This document shows positions 50,329 through 58,103 of a stretch of DNA of 64,000 nt, piece after piece. The notes under the pieces were generated by a model. It was not told the origin of the DNA. It worked only from the letters and a program-made list of their open reading frames with translations, and ran no database searches. Position numbers and translations under genes: made by a program. The first letter of the stretch is position 1. Each line of letters begins with the position of its first letter. This DNA is from Terriglobia bacterium (GTDB lineage Bacteria > Acidobacteriota > Terriglobia > Terriglobales > Acidobacteriaceae): the NCBI GenBank assembly GCA_020072815.1, contig JAIQGE010000019.1, forward strand, positions 1 to 64,000, written 5' to 3'.

Positions 50329-52731
50329 ATGACGTGTCTCTATCGTGCCGGCTTTGCGCTGGCGATTGCCTTCACCGCAGTTTTCACTTTTGCCGCCGGC
50401 GCTGCAAGCATTCACGGAACGGTGCGCGACCCTCTGGGCGCCGTGGTCCCGCAGGCCCAGGTGGAACTTTTTCGCGACGGCGTGCACGTGGCCACGGTGG
50501 CCACCGATGCGCAAGGCAATTATCGTTTCACCTCCATCGCCCCGGGACGTTACCAGGTGCGCGCGCAGGCGCCCAACTTCGCCGCGCAGACCAGCGACTC
50601 GTTCTACGCCGGCAGCGGCGCGGCCACGGCTGATCTCACGCTGAAGATCGGGGCCGTGGCGCAGCAGATTGTGGTCTCCGCCACCGGCACGCGCGTGCCG
50701 GAGTCGCAAGTAGGCGCGCCCGTGAACGTGATTACCGCCGGCCAATTTGAAAACAAATTGGAGACCCTGGAGCCGCTGCGCCAGGTCCCCGGCGTGCAAG
50801 TGCTGCAAAGCGGACAGCGGGGTGTGAGCACATCGCTGTTCATTCGCGGCGGCAACAGCACAGCCAACAAAATCCTGCTGGACGGCGTCCCGGCCAGCGA
50901 GATTGGCGGCACCGTGGATTTTGGCAACGTCTTCACCACCGGCATTGACCAGATAGAAGTTCTGCGCGGACCCAACAGCGTCCTCTACGGCGCCGACGCG
51001 CTGGCCGGCGTCGTGAACCTGACCACGCGCCGCGGGACCACGCGCCTGCCGCAAATCAGTTACGCGTTTAGCGCCGGTAACTTCGGGTCGCTGAATCATG
51101 ACGGCTCGGTTGGCGGCACCTTCAAACAGTTTGATTATTTTGGCGAGTTCTCGCGTTTTGATACCCGCAACAGCGAGCCCAACGCCACCTTTCACAACGC
51201 CACCTTCGCCGGCAACGCCGGTTGGACGCCAAACGCGTCCAACGATCTGCGGCTGACGGTGCGCCGCGTGGCCGCCACCACCGGCGTGCCCAACGCGATT
51301 GAGTTCTTCGGCATTCCTGACGACTCTTTCCAGTCGCAACACAACACCTACATCAGCGCCACGTATCAGAATCGCACTACCGAGAACTGGCACAACCTGG
51401 TGCGCTACGGCGCGGTGCGCGTGAATTCAGAGTTCGTGAACCCGTCGCCGAGCGGAACGTTTGATCCCATCTCCGGCAACTTCCTGGGAAACACTTTGAC
51501 CATCCGCGGCGCCAACGGCTTCAGCACCACGGGGCAGGCGATCCTGGACTTCGCCGGGCCGTACCCGCAGCAATTCTTCATCCCCACCAATCGCGACTTT
51601 GTTGACGTGCAGTCCGACTACGCGTTCAGCCACAAGCTGACCGCACTGTTTGGCTTCCGCTATGACAACGAGCGCGCCGGCACGCTGCAGCGCGGCAACT
51701 TCAGTTACACCGGAGAAGTCCACGGCAGCTTGTGGAACCGTTTGTACGGCACGCTGGGCGTGGGCCTGGAGAACAACGCGGTGTTCGGCACGGCGGCCAC
51801 GCCGCGGGCGTCGCTGGCGTATTACCTGGTGCGTCCGCGGGCGACGGGCCGGTGGAACGGCACGCGGCTCAAAGCCAACTATGGCCAGGGCATCAAAGAA
51901 CCGGACGGCTTTTCCCAGAACTTCTCGTTGTTCGCGCTGCTTTCGCAACTGCCCGGCGGCGACCAACTCATTTCGCAGTTCCACATCCGGCCGATTGGTC
52001 CGGAACGCGCGCGAAGTTTTGATTTGGGGCTGGACCAGTTTGCCTGGAACAGCCGGGCGCGGCTGAGCGCGATTTTTTTCTACAACCGCTTTACCGACCA
52101 GATTGAAGACGTAAGCGGCAGCGGGCTGCTGCAATTGGGCGTTCCGCAAGCGGTGGTGAACCAAGCGCCGCTGGGCGCCACCGTAAACTCTGAAGCCACG
52201 CGCGCCTTTGGCGCGGAGACCGAACTGGAGCTGGACCTGGGCCGCGGCCTGACCGCGCGCGCCGCCTACACCTATCTGGACGCCGTGGTGCAGCGGTCGT
52301 TTTCCAGCGACGAACTGTTCCCCTCGTTCAACCCGGCGTTTCCCACGATTCCGATTGGAGCATTTTCGCCGCTGGTGGGGAACCGTCCGTTCAACCGCGC
52401 GCCCCATACTGCCAGTTTTGTTCTGGGCTACACGCGGCATAAGTACACGCTCACGCTCAGCGGCAACATTGTGACCCGCCGCGACGGCAGCACCTTTCTC
52501 TTCGACCCCAACTTCGGCGCCACCATGCTGCTGCCCAACCACAACCTTGCTCCGGGCTACCACCGTATTGACTTCAGCGGGACGTATCGCGCGAGCCGCC
52601 GGCTGGAGTTTTTCTCCGGCGTGGAAAACCTGGCGAGCCAGCACTACGACGGCATCGTCGGTTTCCCGGCGCTGCCGCTCAACTTCCGCGTGGGAGTGAA
52701 GGTGACCGTGGGTGGGGAGGGGTGGAAGTGA
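50329..52731 (+). CDS. btuB: TonB-dependent cobalamin receptor (BtuB-like)
   Basis: An 800-residue outer-membrane receptor. Signal peptide (about 1-24), an N-terminal carboxypeptidase regulatory-like domain (about 25-105, ASIHGTVRDPLGAVVPQAQ), the plug (PLRQVPGVQVLQSGQRGVST, IDQIEVLRGPNSVLYGADALAGVVN) and a barrel ending FRVGVKVTVGGEGWK. The extra Ig-like domain before the plug is typical of Acidobacteriota. The upstream riboswitch identifies the substrate as a corrinoid. The start at 50329 has GGGGAAGGAG upstream. Confidence 0.9.
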   Translation: MTCLYRAGFALAIAFTAVFTFAAGAASIHGTVRDPLGAVVPQAQVELFRDGVHVATVATDAQGNYRFTSIAPGRYQVRAQAPNFAAQTSDSFYAGSGAATADLTLKIGAVAQQIVVSATGTRVPESQVGAPVNVITAGQFENKLETLEPLRQVPGVQVLQSGQRGVSTSLFIRGGNSTANKILLDGVPASEIGGTVDFGNVFTTGIDQIEVLRGPNSVLYGADALAGVVNLTTRRGTTRLPQISYAFSAGNFGSLNHDGSVGGTFKQFDYFGEFSRFDTRNSEPNATFHNATFAGNAGWTPNASNDLRLTVRRVAATTGVPNAIEFFGIPDDSFQSQHNTYISATYQNRTTENWHNLVRYGAVRVNSEFVNPSPSGTFDPISGNFLGNTLTIRGANGFSTTGQAILDFAGPYPQQFFIPTNRDFVDVQSDYAFSHKLTALFGFRYDNERAGTLQRGNFSYTGEVHGSLWNRLYGTLGVGLENNAVFGTAATPRASLAYYLVRPRATGRWNGTRLKANYGQGIKEPDGFSQNFSLFALLSQLPGGDQLISQFHIRPIGPERARSFDLGLDQFAWNSRARLSAIFFYNRFTDQIEDVSGSGLLQLGVPQAVVNQAPLGATVNSEATRAFGAETELELDLGRGLTARAAYTYLDAVVQRSFSSDELFPSFNPAFPTIPIGAFSPLVGNRPFNRAPHTASFVLGYTRHKYTLTLSGNIVTRRDGSTFLFDPNFGATMLLPNHNLAPGYHRIDFSGTYRASRRLEFFSGVENLASQHYDGIVGFPALPLNFRVGVKVTVGGEGWK

Positions 52732-52767
52732 GGGGCATCTCTGGAAACCGTGAGATACCCGCTCCTC

Positions 52768-53121
52768 CTAGGGTACTGTGATTGGGGGAATATCAGTATG
52801 GGGCTCCGCAACCTTAATCGTATGCCGTATCGGAGGAGCTCCGGAGCTAAGTGATGTCCAAATCTCAAGCTGGTAGTCACCCGGGGTGATGTTCGACAAG
52901 TAATACATACCCTGAGAATTACTGCACGCTCGCGCCGACCTCGCTCCCCCTGGCTTGTAGACCGTAACGCAGATACCAGCTGCTGGCGAGGCGCTAGTCC
53001 CATAACGGCGATTCAACTGGCCCCGCACTGTTGCGGCGTTCGCTGTTCCTACCGTTAGAAGGAAAAGCGTGCAGTACGTCGTAAGCCGGCGCAAACTGAA
53101 AGCAGAAATCAGCTTTCTCAT
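52768..53121 (-). CDS. secreted Ig-like (carboxypeptidase-regulatory-like) protein, 117 aa
   Basis: Signal peptide (about 13-29, TTYCTLFLLTVGTANA) and a single prealbumin-like beta domain (ATVRGQLNRRYGTSASPAAG ... YYLSNITPGDYQLEIW) with a Cys pair. Last gene of the minus-strand cluster. Its start overlaps the stop of the preceding gene (ATGA at 53118-53121), with AAAGGAA upstream. Unknown role. Confidence 0.75.
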   Translation of the reverse strand: MRKLISAFSLRRLTTYCTLFLLTVGTANAATVRGQLNRRYGTSASPAAGICVTVYKPGGARSARACSNSQGMYYLSNITPGDYQLEIWTSLSSGAPPIRHTIKVAEPHTDIPPITVP

Positions 53122-53711
53122 GGTTGAGTTCCTTTCGTGGCAATCATTTCTTTCTCCGCATGTGCACCCGCGAAATATTCCGGAAGCCGCTTGAGGTGAA
53201 TGGTAGGAATCCGAATTTGGTGGTTTGTTTCGTCCCTCACCAGTCCCACATGGGCCGCTGCCGCATCAGAGGGATCCAGAGGAATTGTCGTGGTTTGAAA
53301 GTTCGGATGACCGACCATAACGCGCGGGAATGCCGTACCGCCACCCTGCGTCGGCGTCGTTGGAACTGTGAGGGTAAATGTGCCGTCGGCGTACGCATTG
53401 AAGCTGCGCGGGATCACTCCGATATCCTTGGGATCGAGTGGCTGAAGTACAGCCCCGTCTTCATCGGCCACCGTCCCGGATACCTCCCATACCTGCCCAG
53501 AAGGGGCGGGGTTCCAGATATTGTGCGTGGAGAAGACAAGGACGAGCAGCGCAAAGTAGCCAGCGAAGGCGCCGCCAAGTTTGATGTTCAGGCCCTGTAA
53601 CGGTCCTGAGACCGCTGCCGTGCCCGGCAATGCCTTAAAGAGCACGTACGCTGGCGCCATTGGCAGAAGGATTACCAATGCCAAGTTTAGAAATCCCCTA
53701 AGTTCGTTCAT
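53118..53711 (-). CDS. membrane protein with extracytoplasmic beta domain, 197 aa
   Basis: Two membrane segments (about 8-26 and 42-62, with GPLQGLNIKLGGAFAGYF between) and a C-terminal beta domain (about 72-180: GQVWEVSGTVADEDGAV, FPRVMVGHPNFQTTTIPLD). The N-terminal GxxxGLxIKxGGAFAGY arrangement recalls an uncharacterised family of bacterial membrane proteins with a regulatory-like domain. Coupled to the secreted Ig-like gene. 132 nt after the upstream pair, so the four genes may be one operon. Confidence 0.7.
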   Translation of the reverse strand: MNELRGFLNLALVILLPMAPAYVLFKALPGTAAVSGPLQGLNIKLGGAFAGYFALLVLVFSTHNIWNPAPSGQVWEVSGTVADEDGAVLQPLDPKDIGVIPRSFNAYADGTFTLTVPTTPTQGGGTAFPRVMVGHPNFQTTTIPLDPSDAAAAHVGLVRDETNHQIRIPTIHLKRLPEYFAGAHAEKEMIATKGTQP

Positions 53712-53843
53712 AGTAGACCTTTCATGTTGTGGTTCCAGCGCATGCCAGGCCAGCCTACATCGGCGTGCCTACGGCGAAAGTCCCGCCGCCGAGCATGGGC
53801 CGGGCGGCGGAAGTGTTAAGGATCTGCTGGACCTGAAACAAAT

Positions 53844-54083
53844 CTACTTTCGAGATTTGCGCAACTCAGCCATTAACCTCGAATGTATTTCTGCAGGTGC
53901 TGTAACGTGGAGGATGTCCTCAGGCACGTCAATCACATGCAATTGTTGACCAGGTCCAGCGAGGAGTCCTGCTCGAAAACCAGACGCCAATGACGGCTCC
54001 TCGAGCGGGTGCGGTTGAGGTGTATGACCAAGTGCGGCTGCCACCAGCGAGCCATCCTTGTTGGCGACGACTGTCATTTTCAT
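53844..54083 (-). CDS. small soluble protein, 79 aa
   Basis: Starts MKMTVVANKDGSLVAAALGH, a beta hairpin pattern, continues with AGLLAGPGQQLHVIDVPEDI and ends in a helical, Arg/Lys-rich tail with ELRKSRK. No signal peptide. I recall similar uncharacterised proteins with a VVA-x-x-DG start and GPGQ-x-x-H-x-I-x-P motif, without known role. GGGGAGG precedes the start. The start overlaps the stop of the upstream small gene (ATGA at 54080-54083). Confidence 0.7.
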   Translation of the reverse strand: MKMTVVANKDGSLVAAALGHTPQPHPLEEPSLASGFRAGLLAGPGQQLHVIDVPEDILHVTAPAEIHSRLMAELRKSRK

Positions 54084-54340
54084 GAAACGCCTCCCCCTTG
54101 CAGGTTATGCCAGCAGCCTGTGGTTTCAACGTTAGTAATGGTTACGTAGTACTGCGTGTAACCACTGTTGAACTTTGCTTTGCCCTGATCGGTCGCGTTG
54201 TGCCGTGCACCGCCGCTTGGGATCTTCACGTCAGCACCAGCCAGCTGCAATCCAAAGTCCCCGCCTCCTCGGTCGTACCACCAATAAACGGACTGACCTG
54301 GGGCGAGAAATGTGAGTGGACCAACATTATTGAAAGCCAT
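54080..54340 (-). CDS. small beta-rich protein ending in LQGGG, 86 aa
   Basis: A compact beta-rich protein: PLTFLAPGQSVYWWYDRGGGDFG near the start, YYVTITNVETTGCWHNLQGGGVS at the C-terminus. The APGQS-x-Y-W-x-Y and C-terminal NLQGGG patterns look like a conserved small family of unknown function. No signal peptide. First gene of the minus-strand cluster. The ATG at 54340 is preferred over a TTG 24 nt upstream. Overlaps the next gene's start. Confidence 0.7.
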   Translation of the reverse strand: MAFNNVGPLTFLAPGQSVYWWYDRGGGDFGLQLAGADVKIPSGGARHNATDQGKAKFNSGYTQYYVTITNVETTGCWHNLQGGGVS

Positions 54341-54380
54341 CTCTAGTTGCCTTTCGCTTTTCAAGAGTTTGCAGATAAGG

Positions 54381-54401
54381 CCGGCGGCAACAGTCCGCCG
54401 G
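54381..54401. promoter_or_regulatory. inverted repeat between divergent operons
   Basis: Perfect 7-bp inverted repeat CCGGCGG/CCGCCGG with a 7-nt centre, 41 nt upstream of the minus-strand cluster and 124 nt before the plus-strand regulator promoter. It could be an operator for the winged-helix protein or a leader hairpin of the minus-strand mRNA. Confidence 0.4.
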
Positions 54402-54524
54402 GTTCAGTCACGAGAATCGCGCACCTTCTTGCTAACCGCAATCCCTGGTCGGCCCTTTAACGTCCCTATGTTGATCAGTTACTAAGTCCCTGAAGGAAAA
54501 GATAGTTGCGCGAGCAGATACTCA

Positions 54525-54553
54525 TTGACGAGGAGTCTCTAAGTTGGTTTAAT
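54525..54553 (+). promoter_or_regulatory. promoter of the winged-helix/BrnT-like gene
   Basis: TTGACG (54525-54530), 17-nt spacer and TTTAAT (54548-54553), each five of six consensus bases. Transcription would begin near 54560, giving a leader of about 16 nt and explaining the lack of a clear Shine-Dalgarno sequence before the GTG start. Confidence 0.6.
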
Positions 54554-54575
54554 TCGGATAGTAAGTGAATAATCT

Positions 54576-55397
54576 GTGGAAGCTCCCCTCCAACGACCGC
54601 GCGCGCTCAAGTTCGGAATTTTCGAAATGGATCTGGACTCCGAAGAACTACGAAAAAACGGTCTTAAGCTGAAGTTGCGGGGGCAGCCTTTTCGCATGCT
54701 TGCCGAGATTGCTGGACGTTCTGGACAGGTAGTTACATATGAAGAGTTGCGGTCAAGATTTTGGCCTGAAGGGATATTTGGCGGCCACAAACATAGTTTG
54801 GGTAACGCGCTTCTAAAGATTAGAAAGGTATTGGGTGATTCTGCAGCTAGCCCGCGGTATGTTGAGACAGTTTCCCGTGGTTATCGGTTCTTGGCTCCTG
54901 TCGAGTTCGTTTTCAAGTGTTCAGCCAATGGAAAGGGTCCGCCGGTCCCCGTAGCGGATGATTTTGTGTTGGAAATGCAGCTGATTCGACAGCAACTTCC
55001 GATCACATTGCGCGGTCGAGATTTAAAATTGTTACTGTATCGGTGCGAGGGCCTGAGAGAACAACATGTGCAACATCCCAATCGCCACGAGTTGCAGCTT
55101 CTTATCGACGAGATCAAATTGGCCATCGACCATGCGGCCCTGATTGAACCGAACATGACCAAACCTAGCGTGAGTTTCGAAACTGCCGCCGGCGTCTTCG
55201 ATGACCAGAACGCACTCAGCATCCAAGATAGTTTCAGTGGGGAACGCTGGAAGACACTGGGACTCGTTCGTGGAGCCCTATTGCTGGTGGTCGACCATGC
55301 GGTGCATGAGGAAAACGGACAGAAGGTCGTTCGGATTAATTCGGCCCGCAGAGCAACGCTGCAGGAAAGGAGGTTCTATGAGCAACGTCGCAAATGA
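54576..55397 (+). CDS. winged-helix DNA-binding protein fused to a BrnT-like (DUF497) domain
   Basis: A 273-residue two-domain protein starting with GTG. Residues about 10-108 are a CadC/OmpR-type winged helix (LKLRGQPFRMLAEIAGRSGQ, YVETVSRGYRFLAPVE). Residues about 125-180 are a helical linker. Residues about 183-270 match the BrnT/DUF497 toxin fold: SVSFETAAGVFDD, ERWKTLGLV, ALLLVVDHAV, VVRINSARRAT and ERRFYE, all family landmarks. In ordinary BrnT the first helix ends N-x-x-K-H-G before VSF; here it reads NMTKPS, so the conserved His-Gly is lost and RNase activity may be gone. It overlaps by 20 nt the gene of a BrnA-like/sigma fusion. Probably a DNA-binding regulator that uses the old toxin surface to bind its partner. 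Confidence 0.8.
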   Translation: MEAPLQRPRALKFGIFEMDLDSEELRKNGLKLKLRGQPFRMLAEIAGRSGQVVTYEELRSRFWPEGIFGGHKHSLGNALLKIRKVLGDSAASPRYVETVSRGYRFLAPVEFVFKCSANGKGPPVPVADDFVLEMQLIRQQLPITLRGRDLKLLLYRCEGLREQHVQHPNRHELQLLIDEIKLAIDHAALIEPNMTKPSVSFETAAGVFDDQNALSIQDSFSGERWKTLGLVRGALLLVVDHAVHEENGQKVVRINSARRATLQERRFYEQRRK

Positions 55398-56301
55398 GAA
55401 GTTACTGCGAGAAGTCACCTTTCTTGTTGCACTGAATGAAGCTGAAGCCGACATCGATACGTCGGAGATCCCCGAAATTGAGGACTGGAGCGGTGCGAGT
55501 GTAGGAAAATTTTATCGCGCTTCAGTCAAGAAGCCTTCACGGAGGGAATTCCTATCTGGATTGAAGCGATTCTTTGGGTTGTCTGAATCGCGCCGGAATG
55601 ATCAATTAAGGGTAACCGCTCAGGGTGACAGCCCAGGCAAAGAGGAACTGCTCAGCGGAGTTCTTGCCACTGGAGGGATGTATTCTCGGATGAGCGAACC
55701 TCAATTGGTCACAGAATGCGCGTTAGGAGTTACTGAAGAGGCGTGGTCAGAGTTCGTGCGCCGCTTTAACCCACTAATTGCCGGCGTGATTGAAAAAGAG
55801 GCGCGCCGTTTCGGGAAGGCGTCGCCCACGCTCATCGATGACCTGGTGCAGGATGTCTATCTCAGGCTTTGCGCAAACGAGTTCCGCGCATTGAGACAAC
55901 TCAACGTGCTGAATGAACATTTATTATTTGGCTTTCTCAAGCGCATAGCCTCAATGGTAACAGTGGATCATTTTCGTCGATCTGTGGCGGCAAGAGGGGC
56001 GACTAGGCCGCTGGAACAACTGGGAGCTGCGGAACCAATTGGGAGGTCTGGTGTATTTGAAAGGGAGAGGAATATTCTGCTTGAAAAAGTAGACCGGTAT
56101 TTAAAGACACTTTCGCACGAGAGTAACTTTCAACGGGATTACGAAATCTTCTGGTTATATTACCGGAAAGGGCTCACAGCCAAAGAGATCTCCATGCAGC
56201 CAACCGTGAAATTGACGACAAAGGGTGTTGAAAGCGTCTTGTTAATACTCACGAGGCGGATCGCCTCTGCCCTGAAGGAGAAAATTGGGGAACGTTCTTA
56301 G
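55378..56301 (+). CDS. BrnA-like antitoxin segment fused to an ECF sigma factor
   Basis: A 307-residue protein. Residues about 8-52 resemble the N-terminal part of BrnA-type antitoxins: LLREVTFLVAL, then DIDTSEIPEIEDWSGAS and GKFYRASVKK. In antitoxins this segment precedes a ribbon-helix-helix; here the RHH is replaced. Sigma region 2 occupies about 121-205 (AWSEFVRRFNPLIAGVIEK, LIDDLVQDVYLRLC, TVDHFRRSVAARG) and region 4 about 245-302 (IFWLYYRKGLTAKEISMQP, GVESVLLILTRRI). The start at 55378 has GGAAAGGAGG within the end of the upstream gene. The toxin-before-antitoxin order is as in brnTA. I infer that the upstream protein binds it and controls or delivers the sigma factor. Confidence 0.8.
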   Translation: MSNVANEKLLREVTFLVALNEAEADIDTSEIPEIEDWSGASVGKFYRASVKKPSRREFLSGLKRFFGLSESRRNDQLRVTAQGDSPGKEELLSGVLATGGMYSRMSEPQLVTECALGVTEEAWSEFVRRFNPLIAGVIEKEARRFGKASPTLIDDLVQDVYLRLCANEFRALRQLNVLNEHLLFGFLKRIASMVTVDHFRRSVAARGATRPLEQLGAAEPIGRSGVFERERNILLEKVDRYLKTLSHESNFQRDYEIFWLYYRKGLTAKEISMQPTVKLTTKGVESVLLILTRRIASALKEKIGERS

Positions 56302-56385
56302 AGCGAGCCATCGGGTTGTCGGATGATCGCCTCATCGGGCGAACGGAACAGCCTCTAATGCCAACGACCACTGGAACCGCCGATC

Positions 56386-57321
56386 CTACTTCACCACCAG
56401 GACGATTGTCTTACTGTGGCTGATGTTGTTGGAGGTGGCGTTCACTGAGATTGAGTAAGTGCCGGCCGGGGTAGGTGATGGCGGGCCGCTGCTACTGCCA
56501 CCGCCGCAAGAGATGGTTAAACCCAAGCCTAAAACGCACGCGAGCTGCGCAACCCTCTTGAAGCGCTTTCCCGAGGCGGCCAGAGCCAGGGCAAACACCG
56601 CTGCCGCGGAGTACCAGAGCTTCCCAGGACCATGCAAGGAAGCAGCCGGCCGGGCGGTGGTGCTGATGTTCAGACCAAGGTTCTGAAACTCAATGCCAGG
56701 GGCCAGGTTCACCGCGTTGGGGGAAAACGTACAGCTTGCTCCCGGCGGCAGACTGCTGCAGCTAAGGATAACGACGCCGGTGAACGCGGTGGGGCCAGGC
56801 GGAATTGCCGCGCCGGTGACGGACATGGTGTAAGCGGCGAATTGGCCGGCGGTGACGGTTTGCACGTTGGAAGCCGTCAGAAACATGTTCAGGCCGAAGT
56901 CGGCGAAGCCGGTCCCGCTCAGCGTGAAGGTTTGCGGACTGCCGGGCGCGTCGTCCACAAAGCTGAGTTGCGCCGTCTTGGTCCCGGCGGCGGTGGCGGT
57001 AAAGTTAAATCCTACGATGGCGATAGAACCCTTGTTAGGCTGAATGACAATCGGAAACGCGTTCGCGGACCCGTCAAAATCCGTGGTGGAAACTGTGGCG
57101 GCGCTCAAGGTTACGGTTGACGCTCCGGTATTCACGATGCAGATTCCGGCGCTGATATTCTGGCCAACTTGTATCGAACCTGCATCAATAGTGGCATTGG
57201 CAGGATACGGGTCGCTATTGCATCCCAGAACCAGGCCGCTGAACGCAGTGAACTGAAGCTGAGCGAAACTACAGCATGAACAAGATAGCAATAAGATGAA
57301 ACAAAACAACCTACTAAGCAT
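56386..57321 (-). CDS. secreted choice-of-anchor/ASPM-type Ig-repeat protein
   Basis: A 311-residue exported protein: a Cys-rich signal peptide (FILLLSCSCCSFAQ), a choice-of-anchor D type Ig domain (about 40-135: ISAGICIVNTGASTVTL ... QTFTLSGTGFADF), a second beta domain (about 140-215), one membrane helix (about 235-252), then a short Gly/Ser-rich C-terminal segment (CGGGSSSGPPSPTPAG). Such proteins decorate the acidobacterial surface. Not coupled to its neighbours. Confidence 0.7.
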   Translation of the reverse strand: MLSRLFCFILLLSCSCCSFAQLQFTAFSGLVLGCNSDPYPANATIDAGSIQVGQNISAGICIVNTGASTVTLSAATVSTTDFDGSANAFPIVIQPNKGSIAIVGFNFTATAAGTKTAQLSFVDDAPGSPQTFTLSGTGFADFGLNMFLTASNVQTVTAGQFAAYTMSVTGAAIPPGPTAFTGVVILSCSSLPPGASCTFSPNAVNLAPGIEFQNLGLNISTTARPAASLHGPGKLWYSAAAVFALALAASGKRFKRVAQLACVLGLGLTISCGGGSSSGPPSPTPAGTYSISVNATSNNISHSKTIVLVVK

Positions 57322-57462
57322 GGATAGCCTCCGGGCTCGGCTCTTCTTCCGAATGCTAATCGGCGATGAAGCTTCAGGTCAATGCGGAGATGGAGGGAAA
57401 GCACCGCCGAAGGCGGCGGTGCCACACGAGGAGTCGTTAATCAGGCTTAAGCGCGAGGGGAA

Positions 57463-57879
57463 CTACTTCTTCGCGGGCTTGGCTGCTGGTTTCGCGGCCG
57501 CGGGTTTGGCAACGGGCGCTTTGCCTTTGAGTTCGATGACGATCACATCCATCCCGGCGTCGCCGGTATTCTCCGGCAAGTGGGCGCCGGCTGCGCTGTA
57601 TTGCGAATCGCCGGCCTTGACAGCGAAGTCCTGCTTCTTGCCGTCAGGGAAAGTGAACGTGCCCTTGGCGTCAGTGAGGAATACCGCAACCGTGTTGGGA
57701 TGGCTGTGCATGACCGATTTCTCATGCGCGCCGTAATGCACCTTGAGGATCCGCACCTGGGCGTTGTCCGTCACCACGGTGTAATGTTTGGGATCAACTT
57801 TGGCCGCGTCCTGGGCCGAGAGAATGGGGGCCGCGCAGACGCACAATATCACCACATAAAATGCTAGTCGCAAACGCAT
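57463..57879 (-). CDS. exported cupin-domain protein, 138 aa
   Basis: Signal peptide (1-22) and a single cupin beta-barrel: HYTVVTDNAQVRILKVHYG, the metal-ligand region KSVMHSHPNTVAVFL and PENTGDAGMDVIVIEL. The His pair in MHSHP is the usual first motif. The second motif is weak (no clear H near the C-terminus), so the metal site may be incomplete. An Ala/Lys/Pro-rich repeat tail (PAAAKPAAKPAKK) follows. Substrate unknown. Confidence 0.8.
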   Translation of the reverse strand: MRLRLAFYVVILCVCAAPILSAQDAAKVDPKHYTVVTDNAQVRILKVHYGAHEKSVMHSHPNTVAVFLTDAKGTFTFPDGKKQDFAVKAGDSQYSAAGAHLPENTGDAGMDVIVIELKGKAPVAKPAAAKPAAKPAKK

Positions 57880-58103
57880 GTTGTACTCCTGGGATTTTTT
57901 GATTTTCTTGCTTTGGGGGACCCAACGTTGGCTGCAACCCTACTCCGGCAGGTTACTGAAGTCAAATAGGCTTCCGTGATTGCGAACGCGGGCACATACG
58001 GGACGCGGTGAGAAGGTCATGCGGAAAATCCGTGCTAATATGCGGACACATTCAGCAAGCAAGAACTTCTCACCACTAAAAATGCGCTTGAGCGGAGGAC
58101 TCG

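Noticed and set aside
48517-51393. 958-codon minus-strand frame
   Set aside because: It runs antisense across the TonB-type gene, the riboswitch and the BtuB-like gene. A real gene would not fit the conserved riboswitch and plug motifs on the other strand.
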